Source: JAENVT01 sp031412355 (lineage in GTDB: Bacteria > Actinomycetota > Acidimicrobiia > Acidimicrobiales > Ilumatobacteraceae). Taken from it: DNA of 59,621 nt. The stretch spans positions 1 through 59,621 of the forward strand of contig JANOCR010000004.1 in NCBI GenBank assembly GCA_031412355.1, written 5' to 3'. This document shows positions 33,553 to 42,498 of the stretch, piece by piece. A program made the translations under genes and the position numbers. The notes under the pieces are model-generated. The model worked only from the letters and a program-made list of their open reading frames with translations. It had not been told where the DNA came from and did no database searches. The stretch's first letter is position 1; each line of letters opens with the position of its first letter.

Positions 33553-33593
33553 TGGAGTGTTTCGGGGCACCCACGTGGGCGTCAAACACTCCA
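33553..33593 (+). terminator. Hairpin after hspR, candidate end-of-operon terminator
   Basis: Perfect 10-bp arms TGGAGTGTTT (33553-33562) and AAACACTCCA (33584-33593) enclose a nested palindrome CCCACGTGGG (33570-33579), 4 bp after the hspR stop. There is no run of T after it, so it is not a canonical intrinsic terminator. It could still end or protect the heat-shock transcript. Confidence 0.45.
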
Positions 33594-33628
33594 GGCGCCA
33601 GGCGCCGGACTCATGTTCCCGGCCGAAC

Positions 33629-33719
33629 GGGCGCGATTTTGGCCACCTGAAGCGTGATATCGCGCCCACAAACCTGGTCGGGCGCGATTTTGGCCACTGG
33701 CAGCGTGATGTCGCGCCCA
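33629..33719. repeat. Two tandem 40-bp palindromic intergenic repeats (GGGCGCG family)
   Basis: 33629-33668 and 33680-33719 are near-identical: GGGCGCGATTTTGGCCAC, a short variable part, then GCGTGATRTCGCGCCCA. The 51-bp period equals that of the pair after pyrE. They lie between convergent hspR and the SWIM gene, in the same orientation as the dcd copies. Confidence 0.8.
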
Positions 33720-33735
33720 ATGCTCGCTGGGGCCG

Positions 33736-34443
33736 TCACTGGTTTTCGGGGCTGAATCGGACCAGTGCCTGCCACGCCGAGCGGATCACGGCGGCGACGT
33801 CGGTTCGTTCGAGAAGCATGGTCGGCAGGGGCAACGGATCGGTCGGCACGGCGCACGTCGGAATCGTCAGGGAATCACCGGTGAACTCGTGCCATTCCGG
33901 CGTGTCGAACGGTGACGGCGGGGGCGCAGGTGGCACGAGGCGCAAATGACGGTCGGCGCGAGCGCGCGAGCCGACCTTGGTGCGGCGTCGGTCGTCGACG
34001 TCGCCGCAGCGCCACGTGACCAGGAGCTCGGGCCGCGACGCCAGTTCCGCGGCGAGAGCCAGCAGTGCGGCCACCCCGTGCTTGCACGGGTCGTCCCAGT
34101 CGGGGCAGGTGCACGAGCACAGCAGTTCATCGCCGCGCGGGATCAGTCGGGCCACGTGGGACCGTTCGGGAATCTGAGTGAGATCGTCGGGCCTGGCGAC
34201 CGTCTCGACCGTCACTGTCACGTGGTACGGCTCGGGGCGGCCACCCATGACGGTGGCCAACAGCACACCCTCGGACAGCTCGAGACGGTCGACCGCGTTG
34301 TCGACGAGATAGGTCTTTCCCCGCCGGAACCGCTGTGGGTCCGCAAGGCCTGCGACTGTGACCGACAGCAACGAGGACGCCAGACGCCCGGCTTGGGTGG
34401 GCTCGCGGCGCGCCCGGGGCGTAGGTGTGATGACGATGCTCAT
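33736..34443 (-). CDS. SWIM zinc-finger protein, partner of the SNF2 helicase
   Basis: 235 residues from ATG 34443. The SWIM motif is clear: CSCTCPDWDDPCKHGVAALLAL (Cys-x-Cys then Cys-x-His) near residues 112-128, a DNA- or protein-binding zinc site. The N-terminal half contains a FRRGKTYLVDNAV segment typical of SWIM proteins that accompany SNF2 helicases. The C-terminal part is Pro-rich, then helical. ATGA overlap with the helicase gene shows the two are co-translated; the same pairing is known in mycobacteria (Rv2101/Rv2102). The role is probably in DNA repair or nucleoprotein remodelling. Confidence 0.85.
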   Translation of the reverse strand: MSIVITPTPRARREPTQAGRLASSLLSVTVAGLADPQRFRRGKTYLVDNAVDRLELSEGVLLATVMGGRPEPYHVTVTVETVARPDDLTQIPERSHVARLIPRGDELLCSCTCPDWDDPCKHGVAALLALAAELASRPELLVTWRCGDVDDRRRTKVGSRARADRHLRLVPPAPPPSPFDTPEWHEFTGDSLTIPTCAVPTDPLPLPTMLLERTDVAAVIRSAWQALVRFSPENQ

Positions 34444-37388
34444 GTGCCGCGCACCGCGTGATGGTCGAGCACGATCAGATCGCGCAACTCGTCGGTCGAC
34501 AACTCGCTGAGCCAGGTCTCGCCAGTGGTGCCCACGACGGCGTCGGCCAACGCCCGCTTGTCGTTGATCATCGCGTCGACCCGTTCCTCGATGGTGCCCT
34601 GACAGACCAGCTTGTGCACGAACACCGAGCGCTGCTGACCGATTCGCCACGCCCGATCGGTGGCCTGGTCCTCGACGGCCGGGTTCCACCAACGGTCGTA
34701 GTGGACGACACGCGAAGCTGCGGTGAGATTCAGGCCGGTGCCTCCAGCGCGCAACGACACCAGCAGCAGTGGTGAACCACCACCAGCCTGGAACTCGTCG
34801 ACCATTCGGTTGCGGCCGGTCCTCGACACACCACCGTGCAGGAACGGCGTCGACAATGCAAACCGCTCGATGAGGTGCCGTTGCAGCAGCAACCCCATCT
34901 CGCGGAACTGGGTGAAGACCAGGGCCTGTTCGCCCGCATCGAGCAGGTCGGTGATCAGTTCGTCGAAGCGACTGAGTTTGCCCGACCGACCGCCGAGACG
35001 AGACCCATCGCCCAGCGCCTGCGCCGGATGGTTGCAGATCTGCTTGAGCCGGGTCAGTGCGGCCAGGACCAGCCCGCGGCGGCGCATGCCGGTTGCCTGC
35101 TGGGCATCGTCGAGCAGTTGATCGACCACGCCTTGGTACATCCCCGCCTGCTCGCGCGTCAGCGACGCCCATGCCAACTGCTCGACCTTGTCGGGCAGGT
35201 CGGGTACCAGCGATTTGTCGGCCTTGGTGCGGCGCAGCAGGAACGGCGAAGTCAGTTGACGCAGCGCTGCCGCCGCAGCGAGGTCGTGATTGCGTTCGAT
35301 CGGTGTGGCGAAGCGATTGCGGAACTGGGTGAGGTTGCCGAGCAGACCCGGCGTGACCATCGACATGATCGACCACAGTTCGCTGAGCCGGTTCTCGACC
35401 GGAGTGCCGGTGAGGGCAATGTGTTGCCCCGCCGGCAATGTTCGCAGCGCCTTGGCCGTACGCGTTTCGGGGTTCTTGATGGCCTGGGCTTCGTCGAGTA
35501 CGACTGTCGCCCACTGCACTTCCTTGAGCGTGTCGATGTCGCGGGCTGCGACCTGGTACGTGGTGATGATGACGTCGTGCTGGGCAACGGCGTTGGCGAA
35601 CGCGATCGCGGTGCTGCGACCAGTGCCGTGGTGCACGGCCACGCGCAGCAGCGGTGTGAAGCGAGCGGATTCGGCTTCCCAGTTCCGCACGACCGAGAGC
35701 GGGCATATCACGAGATGCGGGCCTGGCAGCGCCGCGAGGTGAGCCAGCGTCGTCGGCGTCTTGCCGAGCCCCATGTCGTCGGCCAGGCAGCCACCGAGGC
35801 CCAGTTGGTGCAGGAACTGCAGCCACCCAAGACCACGGCGTTGGTATGGGCGCAAGGTGGCCATGAACCCGGATGGCTCGATCCCCTCGGCCAGCGTGGT
35901 GTCGGGCAGACCTTCCAACAGGTCACCCAGCCAGCCACTTGCGGCGATCGCCGCGGTGCTGGAGTCGCCGATGGAGTCGGGTTCGGTCGCCAGGCGAGCT
36001 TCTTCGATGGCCGCCAACTCTGCAGCAAGTTTCAGGAGCTCGAGAGTCGACAGCTCGCTGTGGTCCCGTCGATGCTCGGCGAGGTTGGCAAGCGCTCGTC
36101 GGGCCTCGGTGCGATCCAGCCGCACCCACCGCCCATTGACGTTGATGAGCCCGGCGCCCGACGCCGCGGCACGCTCGAGCAGCGCCTCGTCGATTGGGGT
36201 GTCGTCGACGACAACCTTCCAATCGATGATGGCCGCGGCGCTGAAGCGGTTGGTCGCCGACGCACCCTTCGGCTGGGCGACTCCTTTCGTCGTCGCCGAT
36301 CGTCGCGTGAGCCGTTCGGGCGTCAGCAGTTCGATGTCGACCGTCGCCAGCGCATCGACTGCTTCCAACGTTGCCGCGGCGGTGTCGAGATCGATCCCGA
36401 ACTGCGGATCGGCGAGCCACCCCGACAGCCACGGAGCAAGCATCTCGATGTCGACATGCGCGGTGGCGATGCAGTCGCCCAGTAGCGGCAGGAACCGCGC
36501 GTCGCCCGCCAGGCTCAGCGCTGCGGGCTCGCCGCCGGCGACGTCGGCCGCACTGCACCACCGGCCTCGATCGTCGGGATCAACCAGCTCCAATGTCAGC
36601 GGCCATTCGCCGAGCGGATCCTCTGGTAGCGCCAGGCGCAACCGCGCCCGCACCACCGGCTCGCCCTCGGCGCGACGAATGGCCTGGTCGAAGATCGTGG
36701 CCAGATCATCGAGGGCCTCACCGAGCTCGGGGTCCGCGCGGAATTCGCCCGCTGGCGCGCTGAGGGCTCGCGCAGCGGCACGCGCGGCACGAGCCGTGAC
36801 TCGCCGGGTATCGGTGATCGGGGCGTGCCAGCCGGCACCGGCCAGCAACAGGCGAGCCGTTTGATCGACGAACGAGTCGATGATCACCGTTGTGAGCTCG
36901 TCGGCGCTGAATCCCGGGCTGGCGACCGCCACCACCGGAGGCTGCTGCGCAGCGAGCTCTGCAACCGGTGTGGCCAGGTCGGCTCGCAACGGCCGCCAGC
37001 GTGCGACCCACCATCCGAGACCCGTGTCGGTGAGTTGCGGCAGGACCCTGCCCGACGTGACCAATCGCATTGCGACCGAGTAAGCGGCACCGAGCCAGGC
37101 CACCGACGGACCGACATCGTCGCCGAGCGCGTCTAGTTGGCCGAGTGCGGCCAGCGAGGCGACGGTCAGTCGTTGGCACATAACCTGCTGCTCGCCACCG
37201 GGCAGGGTCATGCGAACGACCCGCATCGAGCCGTTGTGCGACGCGGGGGTGCGGCGGAAGGTCGAACTGACCACTGCCTGCAGATTCCCCCCGTACACCC
37301 CCCGGCCGGGCTGCCACGCCACGACTTCGCCGTCGAGCCAGGTCAGCTGCAGACCCGGCGTTGGCGAGACGTTGGGACGGGTGGGCAC
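34440..37388 (-). CDS. SNF2/SWI2-family DNA-dependent ATPase (HelZ-like)
   Basis: 982 residues from GTG 37388. The N-terminal ~480 residues form the SNF2-associated region of bacterial HelZ-like proteins (PEPL/WRPL-type motifs, no enzyme signature). The helicase core follows: LADDMGLGKTPTTL (Walker A), VLDEAQAIKN (Walker B as DEAQ), LTGTPVENRL (motif III), LVFTQFREMG and ATDRAWRIGQQ (motif VI with Arg fingers). It should translocate on double-stranded DNA and displace proteins. It is followed by its SWIM partner. An exported protein gene is divergent upstream. Confidence 0.92.
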   Translation of the reverse strand: MPTRPNVSPTPGLQLTWLDGEVVAWQPGRGVYGGNLQAVVSSTFRRTPASHNGSMRVVRMTLPGGEQQVMCQRLTVASLAALGQLDALGDDVGPSVAWLGAAYSVAMRLVTSGRVLPQLTDTGLGWWVARWRPLRADLATPVAELAAQQPPVVAVASPGFSADELTTVIIDSFVDQTARLLLAGAGWHAPITDTRRVTARAARAAARALSAPAGEFRADPELGEALDDLATIFDQAIRRAEGEPVVRARLRLALPEDPLGEWPLTLELVDPDDRGRWCSAADVAGGEPAALSLAGDARFLPLLGDCIATAHVDIEMLAPWLSGWLADPQFGIDLDTAAATLEAVDALATVDIELLTPERLTRRSATTKGVAQPKGASATNRFSAAAIIDWKVVVDDTPIDEALLERAAASGAGLINVNGRWVRLDRTEARRALANLAEHRRDHSELSTLELLKLAAELAAIEEARLATEPDSIGDSSTAAIAASGWLGDLLEGLPDTTLAEGIEPSGFMATLRPYQRRGLGWLQFLHQLGLGGCLADDMGLGKTPTTLAHLAALPGPHLVICPLSVVRNWEAESARFTPLLRVAVHHGTGRSTAIAFANAVAQHDVIITTYQVAARDIDTLKEVQWATVVLDEAQAIKNPETRTAKALRTLPAGQHIALTGTPVENRLSELWSIMSMVTPGLLGNLTQFRNRFATPIERNHDLAAAAALRQLTSPFLLRRTKADKSLVPDLPDKVEQLAWASLTREQAGMYQGVVDQLLDDAQQATGMRRRGLVLAALTRLKQICNHPAQALGDGSRLGGRSGKLSRFDELITDLLDAGEQALVFTQFREMGLLLQRHLIERFALSTPFLHGGVSRTGRNRMVDEFQAGGGSPLLLVSLRAGGTGLNLTAASRVVHYDRWWNPAVEDQATDRAWRIGQQRSVFVHKLVCQGTIEERVDAMINDKRALADAVVGTTGETWLSELSTDELRDLIVLDHHAVRGT

Positions 37389-37453
37389 AGGTCGAGTGTA
37401 GGAGTGGGGTGTGCGCCGGTTCCGGCGTTGTCGTGCGCAAGACTGTGACGAAC

Positions 37454-38473
37454 ATGTCGCATCTCTGGGATCCTCCCGATCCGGGCCAACAGCGCAGGTC
37501 TTCTCGCGCCGGTCGTTCCAATCGCAGCGTCGGCATCGTGTTACTCGTGGTCACAGCGCTAGTCGCCGGTGGAGCGGTCTCTTACGTGCTGTCGCAATGG
37601 CAATCGTCGCGCAGTGGTGCAGCGCCCTTGCCGACCGCAGCGCCGACGACCGCGTCGACCTCGACATCAACGACCTCGACTACAACGACGACGATCCTCC
37701 CGACTACAACGACGACGCTTGCCCCGACGACCACCGATGTGCGCGTTGTCGGTGAGCACATGGTGTTCGCCGACGGCTACCCGTTAGGCCGCGTCACGCC
37801 GGCCGGCTTTGCCCGGTACGAAGGTGACGCTGTCTCGCAGTTGCGCCAGGGGACGTTCGAGATGTCGTCGGTCGTCAACTTCATCGGATCCAAGTTCAGC
37901 GTGCAGATTCGTCCCCTCGAACTCGGCGAGGTGTCGGCGTCGTGCCCGATCGCCGTGCAGCCTCGCGCGTCCGACAACTTGCAGCCGCTCGGCCTGTGGG
38001 TCGAGGCACCGACCTGGCAGTTGCAGCCACATACCGCAACGCCGGTGCCGCTGGGCGACCCGGCGGTAGTTGCCGTCGTGCAACTGATCACTGCCAACAA
38101 CGCCGTGCTACCCGCGCCGCCACCGCAGCGCGGCAGTGCCGTGCTGGTCGACTTGATCGGCGATGGCGTGCCTGACCTGATCGTGTCGGCGACGTACAGC
38201 GACGACTCGATCTACTACCGGTTGGTGGCGGTTGCGCCCGACAGCAACCCCGACGCCGCTACGACCGTGATGATCGAGTTCGGGGGCTCGTTCCGCGAGG
38301 ACGGGACGCGCGAACCGCAATCGCGTGGCGAGCTGCGAGTCGATGGTGTGGTCGAGGTGACCGGCGCCGCGCCGTACGAGTTGTTCATCCGCCGCACGAC
38401 CTCGAATGCCAAGGGTGTGACGATACGCGACCTCACCGGAGCCGACCTGGCTTCCTGGTCCTGCCCTCGTTAA
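37454..38473 (+). CDS. Membrane-anchored extracellular protein with Thr-rich linker, unknown function
   Basis: 339 residues from ATG 37454. Cytoplasmic basic N-terminus, one TM helix (VGIVLLVVTALVAGGAVSYVL), then a ~40-residue Ser/Thr-rich linker (TTASTSTSTTSTTTTT-like) and an extracellular domain of ~250 residues. The domain includes DLIGDGVPDLIVSATY, which looks like an FG-GAP/VCBS calcium-binding blade motif, and two cysteines (SCPIAV and SWSCPR) that could form a disulfide. No enzymatic motif recognised. Divergent from the helicase gene (65 bp between starts). Confidence 0.7.
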   Translation: MSHLWDPPDPGQQRRSSRAGRSNRSVGIVLLVVTALVAGGAVSYVLSQWQSSRSGAAPLPTAAPTTASTSTSTTSTTTTTILPTTTTTLAPTTTDVRVVGEHMVFADGYPLGRVTPAGFARYEGDAVSQLRQGTFEMSSVVNFIGSKFSVQIRPLELGEVSASCPIAVQPRASDNLQPLGLWVEAPTWQLQPHTATPVPLGDPAVVAVVQLITANNAVLPAPPPQRGSAVLVDLIGDGVPDLIVSATYSDDSIYYRLVAVAPDSNPDAATTVMIEFGGSFREDGTREPQSRGELRVDGVVEVTGAAPYELFIRRTTSNAKGVTIRDLTGADLASWSCPR

Positions 38474-38582
38474 CGCGCGGAGGAGCCCGTCCAGTTCGAT
38501 CCACGCGCCCTCCGGCATCGGCCGACAATACGGCCGCACGCAGGGACTCCAGGAGGCTGATTGACCGGGACGAGTTCGCTCT

Positions 38583-38637
38583 CGAATCGTCAGTGACGAT
38601 TTGGCGCCCCGAGGTTCGTATCGTCACTGACGATTCG
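38583..38637. repeat. Perfect 18-bp inverted repeat with 19-bp spacer
   Basis: CGAATCGTCAGTGACGAT (38583-38600) and ATCGTCACTGACGATTCG (38620-38637) are exact reverse complements. Each arm also contains its own imperfect dyad (ATCGTCAGTGACGAT is palindromic apart from its central base), so two adjacent protein-binding sites or a cruciform are possible. There is no T tract, so a simple terminator is unlikely. Confidence 0.75.
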
Positions 38638-38772
38638 CAAGGGTCGGCGGTGGGCTGGCACTACCACGCCAATGTCTTCGACCACGCCAACTACAGGGGC
38701 TCGCCGGCTCGACGTCCACGACCACAGAGCAGATCGACTGGCAGTACTGATCGCTCGCGGACGCTGACGTCG

Positions 38773-38943
38773 TCACCACGCTCCACGATCATCACGGGAC
38801 GTCATGCGCATCTTCGCCCGGACGGCAAGACCAACGAGGATTGGCAAAGCGATCCTGGCCAGGACGGACATATCTGCGAAGACCGGAAGCCCGAACGGCA
38901 AAACCAGGAACAGTCCCGCTGAGCAAATCGGTGTAAGAATCAT
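38773..38943 (-). CDS. Possible small membrane protein or fragment
   Basis: 56 residues from ATG 38943. It is strongly hydrophobic: LTPICSAGLFLVLPFGLPVF and a second stretch ARIALPILVGLAV, followed by a basic tail (KMRMTSRDD). Two short TM helices are plausible. No ribosome-binding site stands out and no family is recognised; it could be a gene remnant. Confidence 0.3.
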   Translation of the reverse strand: MILTPICSAGLFLVLPFGLPVFADMSVLARIALPILVGLAVRAKMRMTSRDDRGAW

Positions 38944-39064
38944 GAAGGCGCGGACTCCGCCGACGTGGTCCGGGCATTGTCGCTTGGCGTCGAGGTGGTT
39001 ACGCGGCGAGCCAGGGCGCAACCTCGGGGGATCTATCACCCCGTTAGCCGAAGGAGGCCGGCGG

Positions 39065-39910
39065 CTACCGATCGGCCAGCAGGAACTCGATCACCTCGGC
39101 AACTCCGTCGTCGTCGTTCGACGCTGTCACCTGGCTGGCCGCGGCTCGCACCGACGGCGCGGCATTGGCAACGGCTACCGAGTAGCCGGCGAACTCGAAC
39201 ATGGCCAGATCGTTGATCTCGTCGCCGAACACCACGACGTCGGCGGCATCGATCTCGAGGTGTGCGCACAGCCAGCGCAGTCCAGCGCCCTTGTCGGCAC
39301 CGGCTGGCCCCAGTTCGACCGCCTCGGTACCCATATGGCTGACGACCAGATCCGCTCCCACGATCGGCGGGATGATGTCGAGCAGTTCCAGCGCCGAATG
39401 GTGATGATGGAACGCCAGCAGCTTGATGGCCTCGGTAGCTCCGTCGTGTCCGTTCAGCACATCGTCGACGGTGTCGTTGCGGTGGTGCACCGGCATTCGC
39501 TCGGCGAAACCGACCTCCTCGGTGAAGCCGCGATCTGTGGCGAGTGCGAACCCGAACCTCGGATCGTGCGCTCGCAACCGCCGGATGGCCTCGACGGCCA
39601 GTGCACTGGGAAAGCCGATCGTGAACAGTGTCGGACCATCGGGCAGGGTGCAGATCATCGAGCCGTTGGCCATCACGCCGTACCGCACCGCAGGGCCGAC
39701 GGCGGCGACCTCGCGGGCCGCGACCATCGGCGGCCGACCGGTCGCAAACACCACGATCACGCCCGCCTCGTGGGCAGCCCGCAGCGCGGCGATGGTCCGC
39801 GGCGACACCTCCCCGCGACTGTTCAGCAAGGTGCCGTCGAGATCCGTGGCAATCAGTCGGGGAAGCAAGATCGACAGTCTGCAGGCCAGCGGTCGGGGTG
39901 TTGGCGTCAT
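39065..39910 (-). CDS. Cof-type HAD-IIB phosphatase
   Basis: 281 residues from ATG 39910; the frame is open to 39955 but that extension would cover the HAIR-like site. HAD motifs: IATDLDGTLLN (motif I nucleophile Asp), VVFATGRPP (motif II), a Lys in GADKGAGLRWL (motif III) and VVFGDEINDLAMFEFAG (motif IV). The C2-type cap between motifs II and III assigns it to the Cof/YidA group, which dephosphorylates sugar phosphates or cofactor precursors. The start lies 8 bp from a HAIR-like operator shared with divergent clpB, so it might be heat-shock controlled too. Confidence 0.9.
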   Translation of the reverse strand: MTPTPRPLACRLSILLPRLIATDLDGTLLNSRGEVSPRTIAALRAAHEAGVIVVFATGRPPMVAAREVAAVGPAVRYGVMANGSMICTLPDGPTLFTIGFPSALAVEAIRRLRAHDPRFGFALATDRGFTEEVGFAERMPVHHRNDTVDDVLNGHDGATEAIKLLAFHHHHSALELLDIIPPIVGADLVVSHMGTEAVELGPAGADKGAGLRWLCAHLEIDAADVVVFGDEINDLAMFEFAGYSVAVANAAPSVRAAASQVTASNDDDGVAEVIEFLLADR

Positions 39911-39917
39911 GGCCAAA

Positions 39918-39938
39918 GTTGATAGACTTCGACTCAGG
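39918..39938. promoter_or_regulatory. HAIR-like operator between clpB and the HAD gene
   Basis: GTTGATA (39918-39924), 7-bp spacer GACTTCG, ACTCAGG (39932-39938). The right half matches 6 of 7 HAIR positions, the left half 4 of 7. Position and spacing fit HspR control of clpB, as known in Streptomyces and mycobacteria. The mismatch in the left half predicts weaker binding than at dnaK. Confidence 0.65.
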
Positions 39939-39972
39939 ATTTCTGTTGTCAGCAACGTAAGAGGGGCATGCC

Positions 39973-42456
39973 ATGGCGTTCGATCCCAAGAACTGGACTC
40001 TGAAGACGAATGAAGCGTTCGCCGCGGCCATCGACCAGGCGAAGGCTCTCAGCAATCCCGAACTGACCCCCGATCACCTGTTGGCGGCGATGATGCGCCA
40101 AGACGACACCATCGTGCCAGCGGTGCTGGCCAAGCTGGGCCTCGCGCCCCTGATGGTGCGCAACAAGGCTGACGAGGCTGTGCAGAAGCTGCCGAAGGCC
40201 TACGGCGGCGCCGAGCCGCACGTAAACCGCGAGCTCAACAACATCGTGCAGAACGCCGAGACCTATCAGAAGGATCTGAAAGACGACTTCTTGTCGGTCG
40301 AGCATCTGCTGTTGGCCATGAACCAGCGGCTCGGCATCGGCAGCGAGGAGCTGCTGCAGGCTCTGAAGCAAGTACGCGGGAGCCACCGGGTCACGAGCCA
40401 GAACCCCGAGGAGAACTTCGCCGCGCTCGAGAAGTACGGCCAAGACCTCACCCAGCGCGCCCGCGACGGCAAGATCGATCCGGTCATCGGCCGCGACGAC
40501 GAGATCCGCCGCGTCATCCAAGTGCTCAGCCGGCGTACCAAGAACAACCCGGTGCTGATCGGCGAGCCGGGCGTCGGCAAAACCGCCATCGTCGAGGGTC
40601 TCGCCCGCCGTATCGCCGACGGCGATGTGCCTGAGGGATTGAAGAGCAAGCGGCTGATCTCGCTCGACATCGGCTCGATGCTGGCCGGTGCCAAGTACCG
40701 CGGCGAGTTCGAGGAGCGGCTGAAGGCGGTGTTGAAAGAGATCACCGACGCGGCCGGCGAGGTGATCACGTTCGTCGACGAACTACACACCATCGTTGGC
40801 GCCGGCGCAGCCGAGGGTGCGATGGATGCCGGCAACATGATCAAGCCGATGCTGGCCCGTGGCGAGCTGCGCATGATCGGCGCCACGACGCTCGACGAGT
40901 TCCGCAAACACGTCGAGAAGGATGCGGCTCTCGAGCGACGATTCCAGCAGGTCTATGTCGGCGAGCCCAGCGTCGAAGACACCATCGGCATCCTGCGCGG
41001 GCTGAAGGAGCGCTACGAGGTGCACCACGGTGTGCGCATCCAAGACAGCGCGCTGGTCAGCGCGGCGGTTCTGTCGAACCGCTATCTCACCAATCGTTTC
41101 CTGCCCGACAAGGCCATCGACCTGATCGACGAGGCCGCCAGCAAGTTGCGCATCGAGATCGATTCGCTGCCAACCGAGATCGATGTCGTGCAGCGCCGCA
41201 TTCTGCAGCTCGAGATCGAACAGGTCGCTTTGGCGAAGGAATCGGATTCGGCATCCAAGGAGCGGCTCGACGTGCTGGTCGACGAGCTCGCCACTCTCAA
41301 CGCCCAAGTGCACGAAATGAAGCAGCACTGGGAAGGTGAGAAGCAGGCGATCGACGCCATCCGCTCGCTGAAGGAAGAGTTGGGCCAGCTAGGCCAGCAA
41401 CTAGAGCGCGAGACCGATCTGGCCGTCGCCGCCGAGATCCGCTACGGCCGCATGCCCGAGCTCGAGCGACGCATCGAAGAGGCGACCGAGCATCTTGACG
41501 AGCTGCAGGCTGGCCAACGCATGCTGAAAGAAGAGGTCGACGCCGAAGACATCGCCGAGGTCGTCAGCAAGTGGACCGGTGTTCCCGTCAGCAGGCTGAT
41601 GGAAGGCGAGATGGCCAAGCTCGTGCAGCTCGAAGAACTGCTGCATCAACGGGTCATCGGCCAAGACGACGCGGTCACTGCTGTTGCAAACGCAATTAGA
41701 CGTTCGCGTGCAGGCCTCAGCGACCCGAATCGACCGATCGGCTCGTTCATGTTCCTGGGCCCGACCGGTGTCGGCAAAACCGAACTGGCTCGCGCTGTCG
41801 CCGAGTACCTGTTCGACGACGATCATGCAATGGTGCGCATCGACATGGGCGAGTACATGGAGAAGTTCTCCGTCAGCCGTCTGATCGGCGCGCCCCCCGG
41901 TTACGTCGGCTACGACGAAGGCGGCCAACTGACCGAGGCAGTACGCCGGCGTCCGTACAGCGTGGTGCTGCTCGACGAGATTGAAAAGGCCCACCCCGAC
42001 GTGTTCAACGTGTTGCTACAGGTGCTCGACGATGGCCGGCTGACCGACGGACAGGGCCGCACCGTCAACTTCACCAATGTCGTGTTAGTCATGACCAGCA
42101 ACCTGCCGGGCGATCCGTCGTCGTTCTTCAAGCCCGAGTTCATCAACCGCGTCGACGACATCATCCGCTTCCGTTCGCTGACCGAAGACGACCTGGCGCG
42201 CATCGTGACGATTCAACTGGCTCATCTTCGAAGGCGCCTGGCCGAGCGGCGCCTGACTCTGCAGGTCACCGAAGCAGCGATGGCACAACTTGCTCACGAT
42301 GGCTACGACCCGTCGTTCGGGGCCCGACCGTTGAAGCGAGTGATTCAGCGCGAGATCAGTGACGCCACGGCGATGTTGATCCTCGAAGGCAAGGCTGGCG
42401 AGGGCGACACGGTCGTCGTCGATTCCGTCGACGGCCGCATCACCGTCAACGCCTGA
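39973..42456 (+). CDS. clpB: Disaggregase ClpB (Hsp100)
   Basis: 827 residues. Two Clp N-terminal repeats (residues ~8-145), AAA1 with GEPGVGKTA and TFVDELHTIVGAG, a coiled-coil M domain (~405-520), AAA2 with GPTGVGKTEL and VLLDEIEKAHPDV, and a C-terminal D2-small domain. It rescues aggregated proteins with DnaK. It is about 20 residues shorter than typical ClpB: after VLVMTSNL the chain passes almost directly to FFKPEFINRVDD, without the usual helix of 15-25 residues. A HAIR-like site lies 34 bp upstream. AGCAACG precedes the start, a weak ribosome-binding site. Confidence 0.97.
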   Translation: MAFDPKNWTLKTNEAFAAAIDQAKALSNPELTPDHLLAAMMRQDDTIVPAVLAKLGLAPLMVRNKADEAVQKLPKAYGGAEPHVNRELNNIVQNAETYQKDLKDDFLSVEHLLLAMNQRLGIGSEELLQALKQVRGSHRVTSQNPEENFAALEKYGQDLTQRARDGKIDPVIGRDDEIRRVIQVLSRRTKNNPVLIGEPGVGKTAIVEGLARRIADGDVPEGLKSKRLISLDIGSMLAGAKYRGEFEERLKAVLKEITDAAGEVITFVDELHTIVGAGAAEGAMDAGNMIKPMLARGELRMIGATTLDEFRKHVEKDAALERRFQQVYVGEPSVEDTIGILRGLKERYEVHHGVRIQDSALVSAAVLSNRYLTNRFLPDKAIDLIDEAASKLRIEIDSLPTEIDVVQRRILQLEIEQVALAKESDSASKERLDVLVDELATLNAQVHEMKQHWEGEKQAIDAIRSLKEELGQLGQQLERETDLAVAAEIRYGRMPELERRIEEATEHLDELQAGQRMLKEEVDAEDIAEVVSKWTGVPVSRLMEGEMAKLVQLEELLHQRVIGQDDAVTAVANAIRRSRAGLSDPNRPIGSFMFLGPTGVGKTELARAVAEYLFDDDHAMVRIDMGEYMEKFSVSRLIGAPPGYVGYDEGGQLTEAVRRRPYSVVLLDEIEKAHPDVFNVLLQVLDDGRLTDGQGRTVNFTNVVLVMTSNLPGDPSSFFKPEFINRVDDIIRFRSLTEDDLARIVTIQLAHLRRRLAERRLTLQVTEAAMAQLAHDGYDPSFGARPLKRVIQREISDATAMLILEGKAGEGDTVVVDSVDGRITVNA

Positions 42457-42498
42457 CACCCAAACGTGTGCCGGCGCGATCGGCTAGAGAGAGGGGCG

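Larger units (their letters stand above)
38474..39064. other. Gene-poor stretch of ~590 bp
   Basis: No convincing long gene lies here. The stretch holds a perfect 18-bp inverted repeat (38583-38637), a possible 56-residue membrane peptide on the minus strand (38773-38943) and otherwise sequence without the codon bias of the neighbours. It may be the remains of a decayed gene or small mobile element. Confidence 0.5.

Noticed and set aside
33553..33593. Small RNA or riboswitch downstream of hspR
   Set aside because: The hairpin stands alone, follows the stop by 4 bp and shows no further conserved structure or expression platform.
34836..36485. 549-residue open frame opposite the SNF2 helicase
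   Set aside because: Shadow of the helicase core; composition typical of GC-rich antisense reading.
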